Below the pieces are notes generated by a model. The model was not told where the DNA came from. It was given only the letters and a program-made list of their open reading frames with translations, and did no database searches. From Bacillus sp. THAF10 (GTDB taxonomy: Bacteria > Bacillota > Bacilli > Bacillales > Bacillaceae_I), in the NCBI RefSeq assembly GCF_009363695.1, contig NZ_CP045403.1, positions 2,832,001-2,896,000 of the forward strand: a DNA stretch of 64,000 nt, in the 5' to 3' direction. Both the position numbers and the translations under genes were made by a program. Positions 1 to 10,108 of this stretch are shown piece by piece. How positions within the stretch are numbered: position 1 is the stretch's first letter; every line of letters starts with the position of its first letter.

Positions 1-374
1 GTGCAGCAGTAAAAACGGCAGTCATATTTGTCCTTGCTAGTAAACCTGCATTTGGAATTATGGGCGCGGCGCTAGGTATCGTCATTGGTATGATGCTTGT
101 CACGCTTTTGCATATGGCTACCATCATGAAGGTATTATCCTATTCTCTATATGTGCGTGATTATGTGAAAAGCTTTATTATCATGGGTATTAGTGCATTT
201 GTAGGAAAGTGGATGCTTGATCATTTATGGCTGAGTCTCGGAATTGGACAAAGAACGCTGCTTTTGCTAACCATTACTTGTATTCTCTATCTAGTGTTAA
301 TGCTCTTGTTTGGTCTTGTTAAAAAAGAAGAGCTTACTCGAATTCCATTTTTAAAAAGATGGTTTACACGATAG
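1..374 (+). CDS. spoVB: SpoVB-like flippase, C-terminal fragment
   Basis: The reading frame is open from base 3 to the stop at 372-374 and gives the last 123 residues of a polytopic membrane protein. It is cut by the window edge, so the start is not visible. Hydrophobic stretches alternate with short basic loops, and the tail ends in a basic segment (RIPFLKRWFTR). The call as stage V sporulation protein B, a MOP/MATE-fold exporter in the MurJ relative group needed for spore cortex synthesis, rests mainly on synteny: the next genes are yrbG, yrzE and yajC, as beside spoVB in B. subtilis. It converges on yrbG. Any other MOP-family flippase would look the same from this fragment. Confidence 0.75.
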   Translation, partial: AAVKTAVIFVLASKPAFGIMGAALGIVIGMMLVTLLHMATIMKVLSYSLYVRDYVKSFIIMGISAFVGKWMLDHLWLSLGIGQRTLLLLTITCILYLVLMLLFGLVKKEELTRIPFLKRWFTR

Positions 375-379
375 TCATA

Positions 380-415
380 AAAAAGGAAGATGCGAATGCT
401 GTTGATGCATCCTCA
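380..415 (-). terminator. Terminator of yrbG, in the convergent gap with spoVB
   Basis: On the minus strand an eight-pair stem (GAGGATGC with GCATCTTC, one G-U pair) is followed by a T-run (TTCCTTTTTT). It lies between the converging spoVB and yrbG ends. Confidence 0.6.
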
Positions 416-420
416 CCTTC

Positions 421-1083
421 CTATTCTTCTTTAATATCAATAAAAAACACGCCGCTATCATAGCTGCAAAACGAAATGAGCTTTGTTTCCTTATACCCAA
501 GTTCACGGAGCTTTTGCCTTAACCAAAATTCGTTTTGTCCGATTTTGGTTAAGTGTTCGTCTTGGATAACACCGTCTAGTATGAGAGGAAGATGTAGGGT
601 ACCTTGTTCCCCTTCTTCCGCCTCCTCATCTCGCTTTTTTTCAAACACAGAGAGCTTACCTGAAGGCTCTAAAATCGCAAACTCAACATCCGCAACATTA
701 CGAATGTTTTTTTCACGAAGTTGAACTAATAAATCATCAAAATTGTAGCGCTGCTTTTTCATAGCTTTCTCATCAATTTTCCCATTGTTGATAATAACAC
801 TAGGCTTCCCATCTATTAGGTGTCTGATCTTCTGATTTTTCAAGGATAGATAGGCAAGAAAAATCTGAATTCCCATTAATAGAAACATGGGGATCAGTGT
901 ATGAATGAGTGGATCCTTTGGGTTTTCAATTGCCACTACAGCCATTTCCGCGATCATAATGAATACCACTAAATCGAGGACACTAAGTTCTCCAATTTCT
1001 CGTTTTCCCATAACCCGAAAGATAAAGAGAATGGTTATATAGAGAAAGATGGTTCTGACAATCATCATCACATTTTCTTCCAT
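421..1083 (-). CDS. yrbG: DUF421 family membrane protein YrbG
   Basis: 220-residue protein with three N-terminal membrane segments (about residues 5-85), including the FRVMGKREIGELSVLDLVVF motif typical of DUF421/YetF-type proteins, followed by a soluble C-terminal domain with the KPSVIINNGKID strand. YetF-family proteins are spore or vegetative membrane proteins of unclear biochemical role. The start at 1083 was chosen because AAGGGAGG lies eight bases upstream; the frame stays open to 1173 but without a ribosome site there. It is transcribed alone, convergent with spoVB and divergent from yrzE. Identity to YrbG specifically is by position next to spoVB. Confidence 0.82.
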   Translation of the reverse strand: MEENVMMIVRTIFLYITILFIFRVMGKREIGELSVLDLVVFIMIAEMAVVAIENPKDPLIHTLIPMFLLMGIQIFLAYLSLKNQKIRHLIDGKPSVIINNGKIDEKAMKKQRYNFDDLLVQLREKNIRNVADVEFAILEPSGKLSVFEKKRDEEAEEGEQGTLHLPLILDGVIQDEHLTKIGQNEFWLRQKLRELGYKETKLISFCSYDSGVFFIDIKEE

Positions 1084-1239
1084 CACACATCTGCCCTCCC
1101 TTACCAGCGACCGGAATAAAGCAAGATTAGTATTAGTCTTTTTCAAAACAATAAATTTCATGAATTGAAGCATTTTCCATTCCTGTGCTGAATATGCTTG
1201 TATTACTTAGCATGTACTATGAAGGGGGATTTTCACACA

Positions 1240-1629
1240 ATGGAATCCAAAAAACTAGGCTCTGCCATTTTGTATGGGGTAATCGCTATCTTTATTTTTG
1301 CCATTGCCATAAGCTTAATCTTCTCCTTGTTACTGCGCTTCACTTCCCTCCAAGAAACGAGCATCGCTTGGCTTGTCTTAACACTATCGTTTTTAACATT
1401 ATTTATAGGGGGATTTATCGCTGGTGGAAAAGGCAAGGAAAAAGGGTGGTTGCTGGGTGGAGCTACAGGCGGGCTCTATTCATTGATTATTTTTCTGTTT
1501 CAATATTTAGGCAGTGATTCACTCTTCAGTCTGCAGCAATCGCTCTTTCATTTAGGATTTGTTGCGGTGGCAGCTCTTGGAGGAATTATTGGTGTTAACC
1601 TTAGTAGTGGATATTCCTCTAAAACCTAA
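1240..1629 (+). CDS. yrzE: TIGR04086-type four-helix membrane protein YrzE
   Basis: 129-residue protein that is almost entirely hydrophobic, with four predicted membrane helices at about residues 8-32, 42-63, 70-90 and 100-122 and a GGFIAGGKGKEKGW loop between helices two and three. This matches the TIGR04086/YrzE family, which sits between spoVB and yajC in Bacillus; no function is known to me. The start at 1240 is set by AAGGGGGA ending about nine bases upstream, and a longer frame from 1198 has no such site. It is divergent from yrbG and convergent with yajC. Confidence 0.78.
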   Translation: MESKKLGSAILYGVIAIFIFAIAISLIFSLLLRFTSLQETSIAWLVLTLSFLTLFIGGFIAGGKGKEKGWLLGGATGGLYSLIIFLFQYLGSDSLFSLQQSLFHLGFVAVAALGGIIGVNLSSGYSSKT

Positions 1630-1694
1630 AAAGATTTTTGTTTGATTAGATATAAAAAAAATCTTAAGGCGTTTCAATCCTCAAAAAAAGAGCC

Positions 1695-1734
1695 TAAAAA
1701 AAGCATGCACCTCTTAATGGAGGGCATGCTTTTA
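1695..1734 (-). terminator. Terminator downstream of yajC
   Basis: A stem pairs AAAGCATGC with GCATGCTTT plus an inner CCTC/GAGG, followed on the minus strand by a T-run (complement of 1695-1702). It ends the queA-tgt-yajC transcript. Confidence 0.85.
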
Positions 1735-1738
1735 TTAA

Positions 1739-2002
1739 TTAGTCGACAAACACTTCTCTGATTGCTTGACGGTCATATGTAAGACGGGATCCATCTCCAG
1801 CCTTGATGACAACTTTGTCCTCATCAAGTGCATCCACAATTCCGTGTAATCCACCAATCGTTACTACTTTGTTTCCTTTTTCCAAATTCGTCTGCATTTC
1901 ACGAACTTGCTTTTGGCGTTTTTGCTGTGGGCGAATTAACAAGAAGTAGAAAATTGCAAACATCAGTACTAAAGGTAAAATAGCACCAGCCATTCCATCC
2001 AT
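1739..2002 (-). CDS. yajC: Preprotein translocase accessory subunit YajC
   Basis: 87 residues: one N-terminal membrane helix (residues 7-23, LPLVLMFAIFYFLLIRP), the conserved RPQQKRQKQ stretch directly after it, then a small beta-rich cytosolic domain (GNKVVTIGGLHGIV). This is the classic YajC layout. YajC binds SecDF/YidC and assists Sec-dependent export; it is not essential. It lies last in a queA-tgt-yajC group, in the usual order, 43 bases after tgt, and is followed by a strong terminator. Length and motif order fit the family fully. Confidence 0.95.
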   Translation of the reverse strand: MDGMAGAILPLVLMFAIFYFLLIRPQQKRQKQVREMQTNLEKGNKVVTIGGLHGIVDALDEDKVVIKAGDGSRLTYDRQAIREVFVD

Positions 2003-2045
2003 GTTGTAGCCCTCCTTTCTCCCTTGTCATGTATGTGAAGAGATT

Positions 2046-4227
<2,182 letters not shown>

Positions 4228-4252
4228 ACTTTCACCTTTTCCTTACATAAGC

Positions 4253-4450
4253 CTATTTAAATCTGCCTATAAAATAAAAAATTAAACTTAATACGATGCT
4301 GAGAATGATAGAGGTAACAATCGGAAAGAAAAAGGTTACATTTCCTTTCTTCACCACAATGTCACCAGGTATTCTCCCTATGACTTGCCAGAGGAATCCA
4401 ATTATTAATAAGACCGCTCCCACCATCATCAGCATTTTTGGTAGTTCCAC
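4253..4450 (-). CDS. yrzS: Small two-helix DUF2905 membrane protein
   Basis: 65 residues with two membrane helices (about 6-24 and 41-62) separated by the loop GRIPGDIVVKKGNVTFFFP, which is the DUF2905 hallmark. No function is known to me. The likely start is a GTG at 4450 that overlaps the ruvB stop codon (TAGTG); GGAGG lies somewhat far upstream, so an internal ATG at 4435 is an alternative. The name yrzS is given from its position between ruvB and queA, and the symbol is less certain than the family. Confidence 0.78.
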   Translation of the reverse strand: MELPKMLMMVGAVLLIIGFLWQVIGRIPGDIVVKKGNVTFFFPIVTSIILSIVLSLIFYFIGRFK

Positions 4451-5451
4451 TATTCCGTTGGCACCTCCATATTAAAATGACGATACACAAGCTCCGTTAC
4501 GACTCTTCCCCGAGGGGTGCGCTGTAGAAAGCCAATTTGCAATAAATACGGCTCGTACACATCCTCTATCGTATGAGACTCCTCACCAATCGTTGCAGAA
4601 ATGGTATCAAGACCTACAGGACCTCCACGGAATTTTTCGATAATGCCCATTAAAAGTTTATGGTCAATATGATCGAGTCCAAGTTTGTCTACCTGTAAAC
4701 GATCAAGCGCTTCTTTTGCAAGGGAAGCATTTATGGTAGTTTTTCCTAAAACCTGCGCAAAATCCCTTACTCTTCGCAATAAACGATTTGCAATACGTGG
4801 GGTTCCACGTGCACGTCTGCTAATTTCTATCGCAGCGTCTTCATCCAGTCCGATTTCTAGAATCTGCGCAGTGCGAAGACAAATCTCGGTAAGCTGACTC
4901 TCATTATAATATTCTAAGCGGCTTAGCACACCAAAACGATCACGTAATGGTGCGGTTAACAGGCCTACTCTTGTGGTAGCTCCAACAAGAGTAAACGGCG
5001 GCAGATCTAAGCGAACCGATTTGGAGGTTGGACCCTTTCCAATTACGATATCCAAACAAAAATCTTCCATCGCAGGATAGAGCACCTCTTCTATGGCACG
5101 ATGAAGACGATGAATTTCATCTATGAATAGAACATCTCCGGGCTCGAGTGAGGAGAGGATAGCAGCCAAATCCCCTGGCCTTTCGATGGCAGGTCCTGCA
5201 GTTGTCCGGAGTTGTACTCCCATTTCATTTGCGATAATAGCCGCAAGCGTCGTTTTCCCAAGTCCAGGAGGTCCGTATAACAAAACATGATCCAGCGTTT
5301 CCTGACGCATTTTTGCTGCCTGAATAAACACCTCTAGGTTTTCTTTTACTTTATCTTGTCCAATGTACTGTTGTAAGTTTTGCGGTCTGAGGCTGTACTC
5401 CATAGAGTAATCCTCTTGCATTGCATCTTGCGTCACCATGCGGTCATCCAT
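4450..5451 (-). CDS. ruvB: Holliday junction branch migration ATPase RuvB
   Basis: 333 residues. RuvB is the hexameric AAA+ motor that drives Holliday-junction migration with RuvA. Visible: Walker [11 protein letters not shown] (about residues 59-68), Walker B with DEIHR ([10 protein letters not shown]), sensor 1 GATTR, the arginine finger region LRDRFG, sensor 2 in the [13 protein letters not shown] helix, and the C-terminal winged helix ([16 protein letters not shown]). It is 21 bases downstream of ruvA and overlaps the DUF2905 start, giving a compact ruvA-ruvB-yrzS-queA run. Nothing unusual. Confidence 0.98.
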   Translation of the reverse strand: MDDRMVTQDAMQEDYSMEYSLRPQNLQQYIGQDKVKENLEVFIQAAKMRQETLDHVLLYGPPGLGKTTLAAIIANEMGVQLRTTAGPAIERPGDLAAILSSLEPGDVLFIDEIHRLHRAIEEVLYPAMEDFCLDIVIGKGPTSKSVRLDLPPFTLVGATTRVGLLTAPLRDRFGVLSRLEYYNESQLTEICLRTAQILEIGLDEDAAIEISRRARGTPRIANRLLRRVRDFAQVLGKTTINASLAKEALDRLQVDKLGLDHIDHKLLMGIIEKFRGGPVGLDTISATIGEESHTIEDVYEPYLLQIGFLQRTPRGRVVTELVYRHFNMEVPTE

Positions 5452-5472
5452 TATTGAACCTCCCTTCTCCCA

Positions 5473-6084
5473 TTATTTCAATAACAGCTGTAAAGCTCGT
5501 TTGACATATTGATCTGTAGTAAGCTCTTCGCTTTTTAAGCTAGGCATCACTTTCTTAATCTCCCGCTCTCCATAGCCTAATACTTTTAATGCTTCCATTG
5601 CTTCATCAAGCGGAGCATTGCCTTGCATGGTAGCAGCCACTTCCACATCAGGCTGAAAAAGGTCTGGAAAAGCACTTGGAACTAAATCATTTAGCTTGCC
5701 TTTGAGATCTAAAATAATCTGACGGGCCGTCTTTTTCCCCACTCCAGGAAACTTAGTGAGAAATTTTTCATCCTCATTTTCTATAGCATGGACCACCTGC
5801 TGGGGCTGACCTGATGCTAAAATGGCAAGCGCGCCTTTCGGTCCGATGCCTGTTACATTCAAGAGCTTCATAAATAGATGCTTGTCTTCTCTTGTTTTAA
5901 AGCCGTACAGTGCTAAAATATCCTCTCGTACGTGCTGATATGTATAAATCGTTACTTCTTTATCCTTATCCACCCGATAAATGAAGGGGTTTGGGGTATG
6001 TACTTGATAGCCTACACCCATAACTTCCACTGACACATACTCCGGTGAGACGTATTCTACAAAACCTCTAATAAAATCAATCAC
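5473..6084 (-). CDS. ruvA: Holliday junction DNA-binding protein RuvA
   Basis: 203 residues starting with [11 protein letters not shown] after a GTG start at 6084, which has AGGGAGTAGGA just upstream. A longer open frame to 6144 lacks a ribosome site and runs towards a repeat element. Domains in order: OB fold (1-62), tandem helix-hairpin-helix motifs ([16 protein letters not shown] and [19 protein letters not shown]), an acidic linker, and the C-terminal domain that contacts RuvB ([19 protein letters not shown]). RuvA tetramers hold the four-way junction and load RuvB, which is the next gene. Confidence 0.97.
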   Translation of the reverse strand: MIDFIRGFVEYVSPEYVSVEVMGVGYQVHTPNPFIYRVDKDKEVTIYTYQHVREDILALYGFKTREDKHLFMKLLNVTGIGPKGALAILASGQPQQVVHAIENEDEKFLTKFPGVGKKTARQIILDLKGKLNDLVPSAFPDLFQPDVEVAATMQGNAPLDEAMEALKVLGYGEREIKKVMPSLKSEELTTDQYVKRALQLLLK

Positions 6085-6413
6085 AGCTTTCCTACTCCCT
6101 TTTGATTCTTTGTCTATTCTCCATTTTAACATGAAAAAACACAAATCTGCTCAAAAGAAAAGGCTGTTTTCGCAATCTTTGTTGCTTCTGTGTATCTTTA
6201 AAGTACTCGAAAGCATTGTTTTTGTCGTGCTCTTTTCGTGAGAGAAGATTTAAACTTGTGCCTATTTTCTTAGCTTTTAGATTAGAAAAAGTCTTAAAGC
6301 CGACTTTTCCCCCGATGGGAGCAACCACCTTTTAGAAAAGAGCCAAAGAAAAACATAGCATATTTTTAGTCTATTGTTAAGATGAAAAAAAGACCGGCCA
6401 TAAGCCAGTCTTT
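6085..6413. other. Gene-free stretch between ruvA and bofC
   Basis: 329 bases hold one full-length copy of the 183 bp dispersed repeat (6162-6344) and the bofC terminator (6385-6415). Open frames here lie inside the repeat and have no ribosome site. I see no clear promoter for ruvA, although it must start in this gap unless bofC reads through. Confidence 0.8.
6162..6344 (+). repeat. 183 bp dispersed element, copy A (full length)
   Basis: Begins GGCTGTTTTCGCAA and ends GAAAAGAGCC, giving imperfect terminal inverted repeats: GGCT-x-TTTTC at both ends, then GTTGCT/AGCAAC further in. Inside is a hairpin (GAAAAAGTC, loop, GACTTTT) and the segment GTCGTGCTCTTTTCGTG. The same layout recurs at 7127, 11785 (inverted) and 17603. 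No open frame suggests a protein, so it resembles a non-autonomous mobile repeat or a structured RNA cassette. I do not recognise a named family. Confidence 0.85.
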
Positions 6414-6415
6414 TT
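6385..6415 (-). terminator. Terminator of bofC
   Basis: The stem AAAAAGAC-GGC / GCC-GTCTTTTT lies immediately after the bofC stop, with a T-run on the minus strand. Confidence 0.88.
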
Positions 6416-6980
6416 ACTGCATATTTGTTGTATATGGCTTAAAGGTTTCCAATACTTGTACATACTCATCCTTTGAAACCACTCTGATGCCATCTTTCAA
6501 CTTTTCATGTTGATGACTTTCCAGCTTGCCAACATCAATTTGAAAGAACGACTGAATAATTTTCGATTCCTCGGTTGGTTTTCCTTCGTAAATGGTGAGA
6601 ATTCCATCCTCAGAGATTCCGAAATACCCGTTTGCTTTTAACAGTGGAGAAATATCATCCACATACTGCTGAAAAACCACCTGATCGCTACCGAGATCAA
6701 TGACATTCCATGCTTCATATTGTGCCCAGAAATCCTCCATCGCCCAAACGGTTTCCTCTAGCACTTCTTCACTTACTTCTCCATCTAAGTAAATGCGCTC
6801 AAGCACCACCTTTAAAGTCAAGGGACCATTTACTTCAAATGCATCCTCTATGGCTTCTTGGTCAACATAGTCATTCTTGTCTGCAACTCCTTCTTCTGTT
6901 GCAAACATATAGTAAAATCCGATTAAGGCAACAAACACGGTAAGTATCAGCAAAAACTTCTTTGGTATGATGGGTCTCAT
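6414..6980 (-). CDS. bofC: Forespore regulator BofC
   Basis: 188 residues: an N-terminal membrane-anchor or signal helix (residues 8-26, KKFLLILTVFVALIGFYYMF), then a region with GPLTLKVVLERIYLDGEVSEE, which matches the BofC N-terminal domain. In B. subtilis BofC acts in the intermembrane space to stabilise or inhibit SpoIVB and so delays pro-sigmaK processing by SpoIVFB, whose gene is also in this window. The start at 6980 follows AGGGGGGAA. Position after ruvA matches B. subtilis. It has its own terminator and a 537 base upstream gap, so it is probably monocistronic. Confidence 0.9.
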   Translation of the reverse strand: MRPIIPKKFLLILTVFVALIGFYYMFATEEGVADKNDYVDQEAIEDAFEVNGPLTLKVVLERIYLDGEVSEEVLEETVWAMEDFWAQYEAWNVIDLGSDQVVFQQYVDDISPLLKANGYFGISEDGILTIYEGKPTEESKIIQSFFQIDVGKLESHQHEKLKDGIRVVSKDEYVQVLETFKPYTTNMQ

Positions 6981-7126
6981 TGAAATTCCCCCCTCACATT
7001 CTTAGTAGTTTAACGGTAATAATATAGAGCTATATCATCCTTCCGTTACTAGTGTGACCATCTTTAGAAATCTTAACCATTATGTACAAAGAAAAGAATG
7101 ATTGGGGGTATATTTTAATATTGGAA

Positions 7127-7280
7127 GGCTGTTTTCGTAAATTTTTTTGCTACAGCGTATAGTTAAGCAACACGTGATCGACGTTGCTGTCGTGCTCTTT
7201 TCGTGGTGATAGTTTTAGATATAAGGCCACTTTTCTTCTAAGTAATGACTGGAAAAAGTCTTAAAGCCGCCTTTTTCCTA
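7127..7280 (+). repeat. Dispersed element, copy B (right end missing)
   Basis: Starts GGCTGTTTTCG and keeps the GTTGCTGTCGTGCTCTTTTC segment and the internal hairpin GGAAAAAGTC / GCCTTTTTCC. It stops after CTTTTTCCTAG, and the AGCAACC...GAAAAGAGCC terminus of the full copies is absent. The sequence passes straight into TGCCAAA repeats. Confidence 0.8.
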
Positions 7281-7281
7281 G

Positions 7282-7346
7282 TTTGTGCCGAAATGCACTG
7301 AATTCATGCCAAATTGTGCCAAAACTCCTCGAGTTCGTGCCAAACC
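7282..7346. repeat. Four phased TTcgTGCCAAA motifs
   Basis: TGCC occurs at 7286, 7307, 7317 and 7338, each within a TT-x-x-TGCC-AAA context. The spacings are 21, 10 and 21 bases, roughly two, one and two helical turns. Either a degenerate short tandem array or a cluster of protein-binding sites. Confidence 0.6.
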
Positions 7347-7483
7347 TATTTTCAATAAGCTTTATTTTCCATAATTTTCTTGTTTTGCAGCAAAAACCTT
7401 GAAATAAAGTATGTTTTTGCTCTCCAGAGTCAAATTCACTCTATATTTTCACCAAATAACCAAAGATAATCGTTCTTTCCCCG

Positions 7484-7512
7484 TAAAAAACAGCCCCTAA
7501 AAAGAGGCTGTC
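7484..7512 (-). terminator. Terminator of the YhcN-family lipoprotein gene
   Basis: The stem ACAGCC/GGCTGT with the T-run TTTTTTAC on the minus strand lies just past the stop at 7518. Confidence 0.82.
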
Positions 7513-7517
7513 TCGTT

Positions 7518-8267
7518 CTATCTGTCCATCGTGCGGTAAATTCCGCGCATGTTGTGTTCTAAATCTTTTACGTGCCATTCTCCTTTGCGTAGCTCATTGT
7601 CGATACTACGGACCGAATTATATGCACTTTGATTTGTCGTTACGTTAAGCTCCTTGTTCTTAACAAGGGGATTCAGCGCTCGTTTTACTTGACGTTTTAC
7701 ATCTGATTCATCTGCACCGTTTTTAACGTCTACAGCAACAAGCACTTCATTATCGTTAATGAGGGCACCGGCATCTTTGACCCCATCCACTTGCATCGCA
7801 CGATTAACTAACCGCTCAGAAAAACGTCCATCGTACATATTATAATACGAAGGGTTCCCAACTGGTCTTAAACCATTGTCCTGACGATGATAGTATTTGT
7901 CCGTTTGGCTATAGTGATTATTATGGTAACCAACCCCTAGATAACCACCATTGTTTCCTCTGTTCCTGACATTCCCAACATCATCACGGTCACGCCTGAC
8001 TCTTCTTTCATCCCAGATAACGGAGCGATCTAGAATTTCGTTTAAAGGACCATCATTGTCCTCCATCACCCTTGCATTTCCCTGCTCTTCTTTCTCCCCT
8101 CGGGAACGGTCATTGTTTACATAAGGATTGTGTTCACTGGTGTAATACCCAATAGGACTCGTTTCCTCGTAATACCTATTATCTGTGGCACTTTCCTTTT
8201 GCCCGCAACCGGTTAATCCGCCAAGTAAAAGTGCAGCAGAGGTTACAGTGAAAAGAGACTTCCTCAA
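7518..8267 (-). CDS. coxA: YhcN/YlaJ-family sporulation lipoprotein (CoxA-like)
   Basis: 249 residues with a lipoprotein signal peptide (hydrophobic core and the lipobox LTGC, lipidated Cys at about residue 21), a charged Arg/Asn-rich low-complexity middle, and a C-terminal YhcN/YlaJ domain with SERLVNRAMQVDGVKDAGAL and VAVDVKN. Such proteins are forespore or spore-membrane lipoproteins; B. subtilis CoxA is a cortex-associated member next to safA. The start is a TTG at 8267 with AGGGGG eight bases upstream. That ribosome site is part of a long hairpin (8276-8339) that also looks like the nadE terminator. The exact gene name is inferred from the safA neighbourhood, since two genes intervene here. 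Confidence 0.75.
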   Translation of the reverse strand: MRKSLFTVTSAALLLGGLTGCGQKESATDNRYYEETSPIGYYTSEHNPYVNNDRSRGEKEEQGNARVMEDNDGPLNEILDRSVIWDERRVRRDRDDVGNVRNRGNNGGYLGVGYHNNHYSQTDKYYHRQDNGLRPVGNPSYYNMYDGRFSERLVNRAMQVDGVKDAGALINDNEVLVAVDVKNGADESDVKRQVKRALNPLVKNKELNVTTNQSAYNSVRSIDNELRKGEWHVKDLEHNMRGIYRTMDR

Positions 8268-8275
8268 TGTAAAAA

Positions 8276-8339
8276 CCCCCTAACAAGTCTAGTGAGTACA
8301 AAAGGTGTACTCTTTCTTAGGTTGACATGTTAAGGGGGG
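8276..8339 (-). terminator. Hairpin terminator of nadE that overlaps the next gene's ribosome site
   Basis: CCCCCTTAACA pairs with TGTTAGGGGG (one bulged base), with an inner perfect stem GAGTACA/TGTACTC at 8294-8312. The 3' arm is followed by TTTTT on the minus strand. The G-run of the 3' arm is also the ribosome site of the TTG start at 8267. Confidence 0.75.
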
Positions 8340-8349
8340 TTTTATTTTG

Positions 8350-9090
8350 TTAAAATTTTGGAGGAGCATAAGCTAGCTGACGCTTGTGCTCGGTGTTTTT
8401 ATGCATTTTATCAATGATTTGTTTATCTTTTTCAGGAATTTCTTCGCCTTTTAGATAGCTGTCAATCATGTTGTAAGTTGTTCCCATTTCATTCTCATCT
8501 GTCTGCCCTTCCCAAAGTCCGGCACTAGGTGGCTTATTGATGATACTTCCAGGAACTCCAAGCATTTTTGCCAATTCACGAACTTCCCCTTTCGTGAAAT
8601 GAACAAGCGGTACTAAATCTACGCCGCCATCGCCATATTTTGTAAAATAACCTGTATGCCATTCAGCCGCATTGTCAGTTCCGACCACTAAATACCCATA
8701 ATTGTTAGCAACAGCATATAAAGTAGTCATTCGTAAACGCGCTCTAGTGTTTGCATCCCCTAAGCGTGCCGTTTTTTCATTCCACTCGCCTTTTTCTTTT
8801 AGCTGTTTTTCCATTTCCGAAAATAAGACCGTATGCGTTTGAGATAAATCCACTGTCATATGAGAAATACCACAGCTTTCAATGACTTCCATTGCATACT
8901 CTTGATCTTTAGGGTCACTTTTACATGGTAGGATAACGCCTAGCGAATTGTCAGGAAACGCTCGTTTTATTAGATGGGCGACGACTGCGGAATCGATTCC
9001 TCCACTAACCCCGACTATTGCTCCGTTTAACCCTGCTGTCTTTACTTTTTCTTGAATCCACTGTACTAACTTGGCAATTTTTTCTTCCAT
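8350..9090 (-). CDS. nadE: NAD synthetase, ammonia-dependent type
   Basis: 246 residues. NadE adenylates and amidates nicotinate adenine dinucleotide to NAD, the last step of the pathway whose first steps (nadABC) lie 3 kb away. Visible: the PP-loop SGGIDS (residues 29-34), the LPCKSDPKDQEYA loop, NTRARLRMTTLYA, GTDNAAEWHTGYFTKYGDGG, and NKPPSAGLWEGQTDE. No glutaminase domain is present, so ammonia is the expected nitrogen donor. It lies 34 bases after the kinase-like gene and probably ends the safA transcript. In B. subtilis, as I recall, nadE is elsewhere, so this placement differs. Confidence 0.95.
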   Translation of the reverse strand: MEEKIAKLVQWIQEKVKTAGLNGAIVGVSGGIDSAVVAHLIKRAFPDNSLGVILPCKSDPKDQEYAMEVIESCGISHMTVDLSQTHTVLFSEMEKQLKEKGEWNEKTARLGDANTRARLRMTTLYAVANNYGYLVVGTDNAAEWHTGYFTKYGDGGVDLVPLVHFTKGEVRELAKMLGVPGSIINKPPSAGLWEGQTDENEMGTTYNMIDSYLKGEEIPEKDKQIIDKMHKNTEHKRQLAYAPPKF

Positions 9091-9124
9091 TACGTTTTCT
9101 TCCCTCCAAATAAAACAATATTCA

Positions 9125-10108
9125 TTATTGTATCAGATTGTTTTGATTCGTCAAAAATTGTTTGCGCAGACTCCAGGTAGAAAGAAAAAAAGTGAAACTC
9201 GCAAAAGATTTAGGCATTACCATCTTGTTCTCCTGGCTTTCATTTGCAAATTGGTTGCCCTCCCTTAATATATCCATCGGAAAGGAAAGGGCCTTCCAAA
9301 ACCATAGATGATTCCTTATTTCCGAATATCTTTGAAAGGTTTGAAAAAATTTCTCTGAATTCCATTTTATAAAAGGGAGAATTCTACTTGCATATTGTAC
9401 AAGATCCCATTCTTCACAACCAGACGAAAGCAAGTCATAGTCAATTAAATACACCTTATTGTCTGTACTTCTAATAAAATTATGACTAGCCACATCTCCA
9501 TGAAGAATGGTGTCTTCTGTTTTTGTGCAGACGGGCTCTAGCTTTTCAAGAGAGACGTGGCTATAATATACTATTTCACTAATTGTAGTGGGATTAAACC
9601 ACTTTTCCAATAAGGGAAGATTGTCCTCAAACTGGATTAAGCGATGTTTCCATTTTGACATCATTTTTTCTTTTGGAATGGAGAGGTTCGTTTGTGAAAA
9701 GATATTTTTGGCTTGAAAATGAAAATCCTCCAGGAGACGTAAACCATCTACTCTGTCTTCTTGTTTGACAAAAGAAAATATTCTTTTCGGTGGAAGGTAT
9801 TGGGATAATGTCCAATATAAATGATCTACTTGTAAAATGTACTGTTGGTCATAAAAAGGATGGTACATAGAAAGGTTAACACTTCCACTTTTTTGGAGAA
9901 GATTGATGACTGAAATCATTGTATCTAAGTCATCTTTTTCCTTATAACCCTTAACTACAAACATCCCTTTGTTTGTGTCTATTTTCATTATGTGTTTTTT
10001 CCATTCTTCAAAAGAATGAATTTGTAGTCCAGCTTGCTCTAAAAGACCGAAGAAAAGACGATTTCGGTTGAAATCGTCTTTAGTAAAATGGTGATTAGCT
10101 CTCATCAT
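9125..10108 (-). CDS. Aminoglycoside-phosphotransferase-fold protein, CotS/YsxE-like
   Basis: About 327 residues when started at the ATG pair at 10108/10105. The kinase-like core has the catalytic loop LHGDVASHNF and the metal-binding IDYD in KVYLIDYDLLSSG, and the N-lobe contains FVVKGYKEKDDL. CotS, YsxE and YutH are spore-associated proteins of this fold, several without a proven substrate. The first residues overlap the safA stop by 14 bases; a longer open frame extends to 10345 but only as the out-of-frame shadow of safA. No strong ribosome site is seen, so translational coupling to safA is likely. A coat or cortex role is inferred from context. Confidence 0.75.
   Translation of the reverse strand: MMRANHHFTKDDFNRNRLFFGLLEQAGLQIHSFEEWKKHIMKIDTNKGMFVVKGYKEKDDLDTMISVINLLQKSGSVNLSMYHPFYDQQYILQVDHLYWTLSQYLPPKRIFSFVKQEDRVDGLRLLEDFHFQAKNIFSQTNLSIPKEKMMSKWKHRLIQFEDNLPLLEKWFNPTTISEIVYYSHVSLEKLEPVCTKTEDTILHGDVASHNFIRSTDNKVYLIDYDLLSSGCEEWDLVQYASRILPFIKWNSEKFFQTFQRYSEIRNHLWFWKALSFPMDILREGNQFANESQENKMVMPKSFASFTFFLSTWSLRKQFLTNQNNLIQ

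Larger units (their letters stand above)
6981..7517. other. Gene-free stretch upstream of bofC
   Basis: 537 bases hold, in order, the bofC upstream region, a truncated copy of the dispersed element (7127-7280), a cluster of TGCCAAA motifs (7282-7346), an AT-rich stretch, and the terminator of the YhcN-family gene (7484-7512). No open frame here has a ribosome site. A forespore promoter for bofC should lie near 7000-7100, but I could not fix its boxes. Confidence 0.7.

Noticed and set aside
6092..6328. Minus-strand 78-codon frame between ruvA and bofC
   Set aside because: It lies inside the dispersed repeat and the frame is not kept in the other copies.
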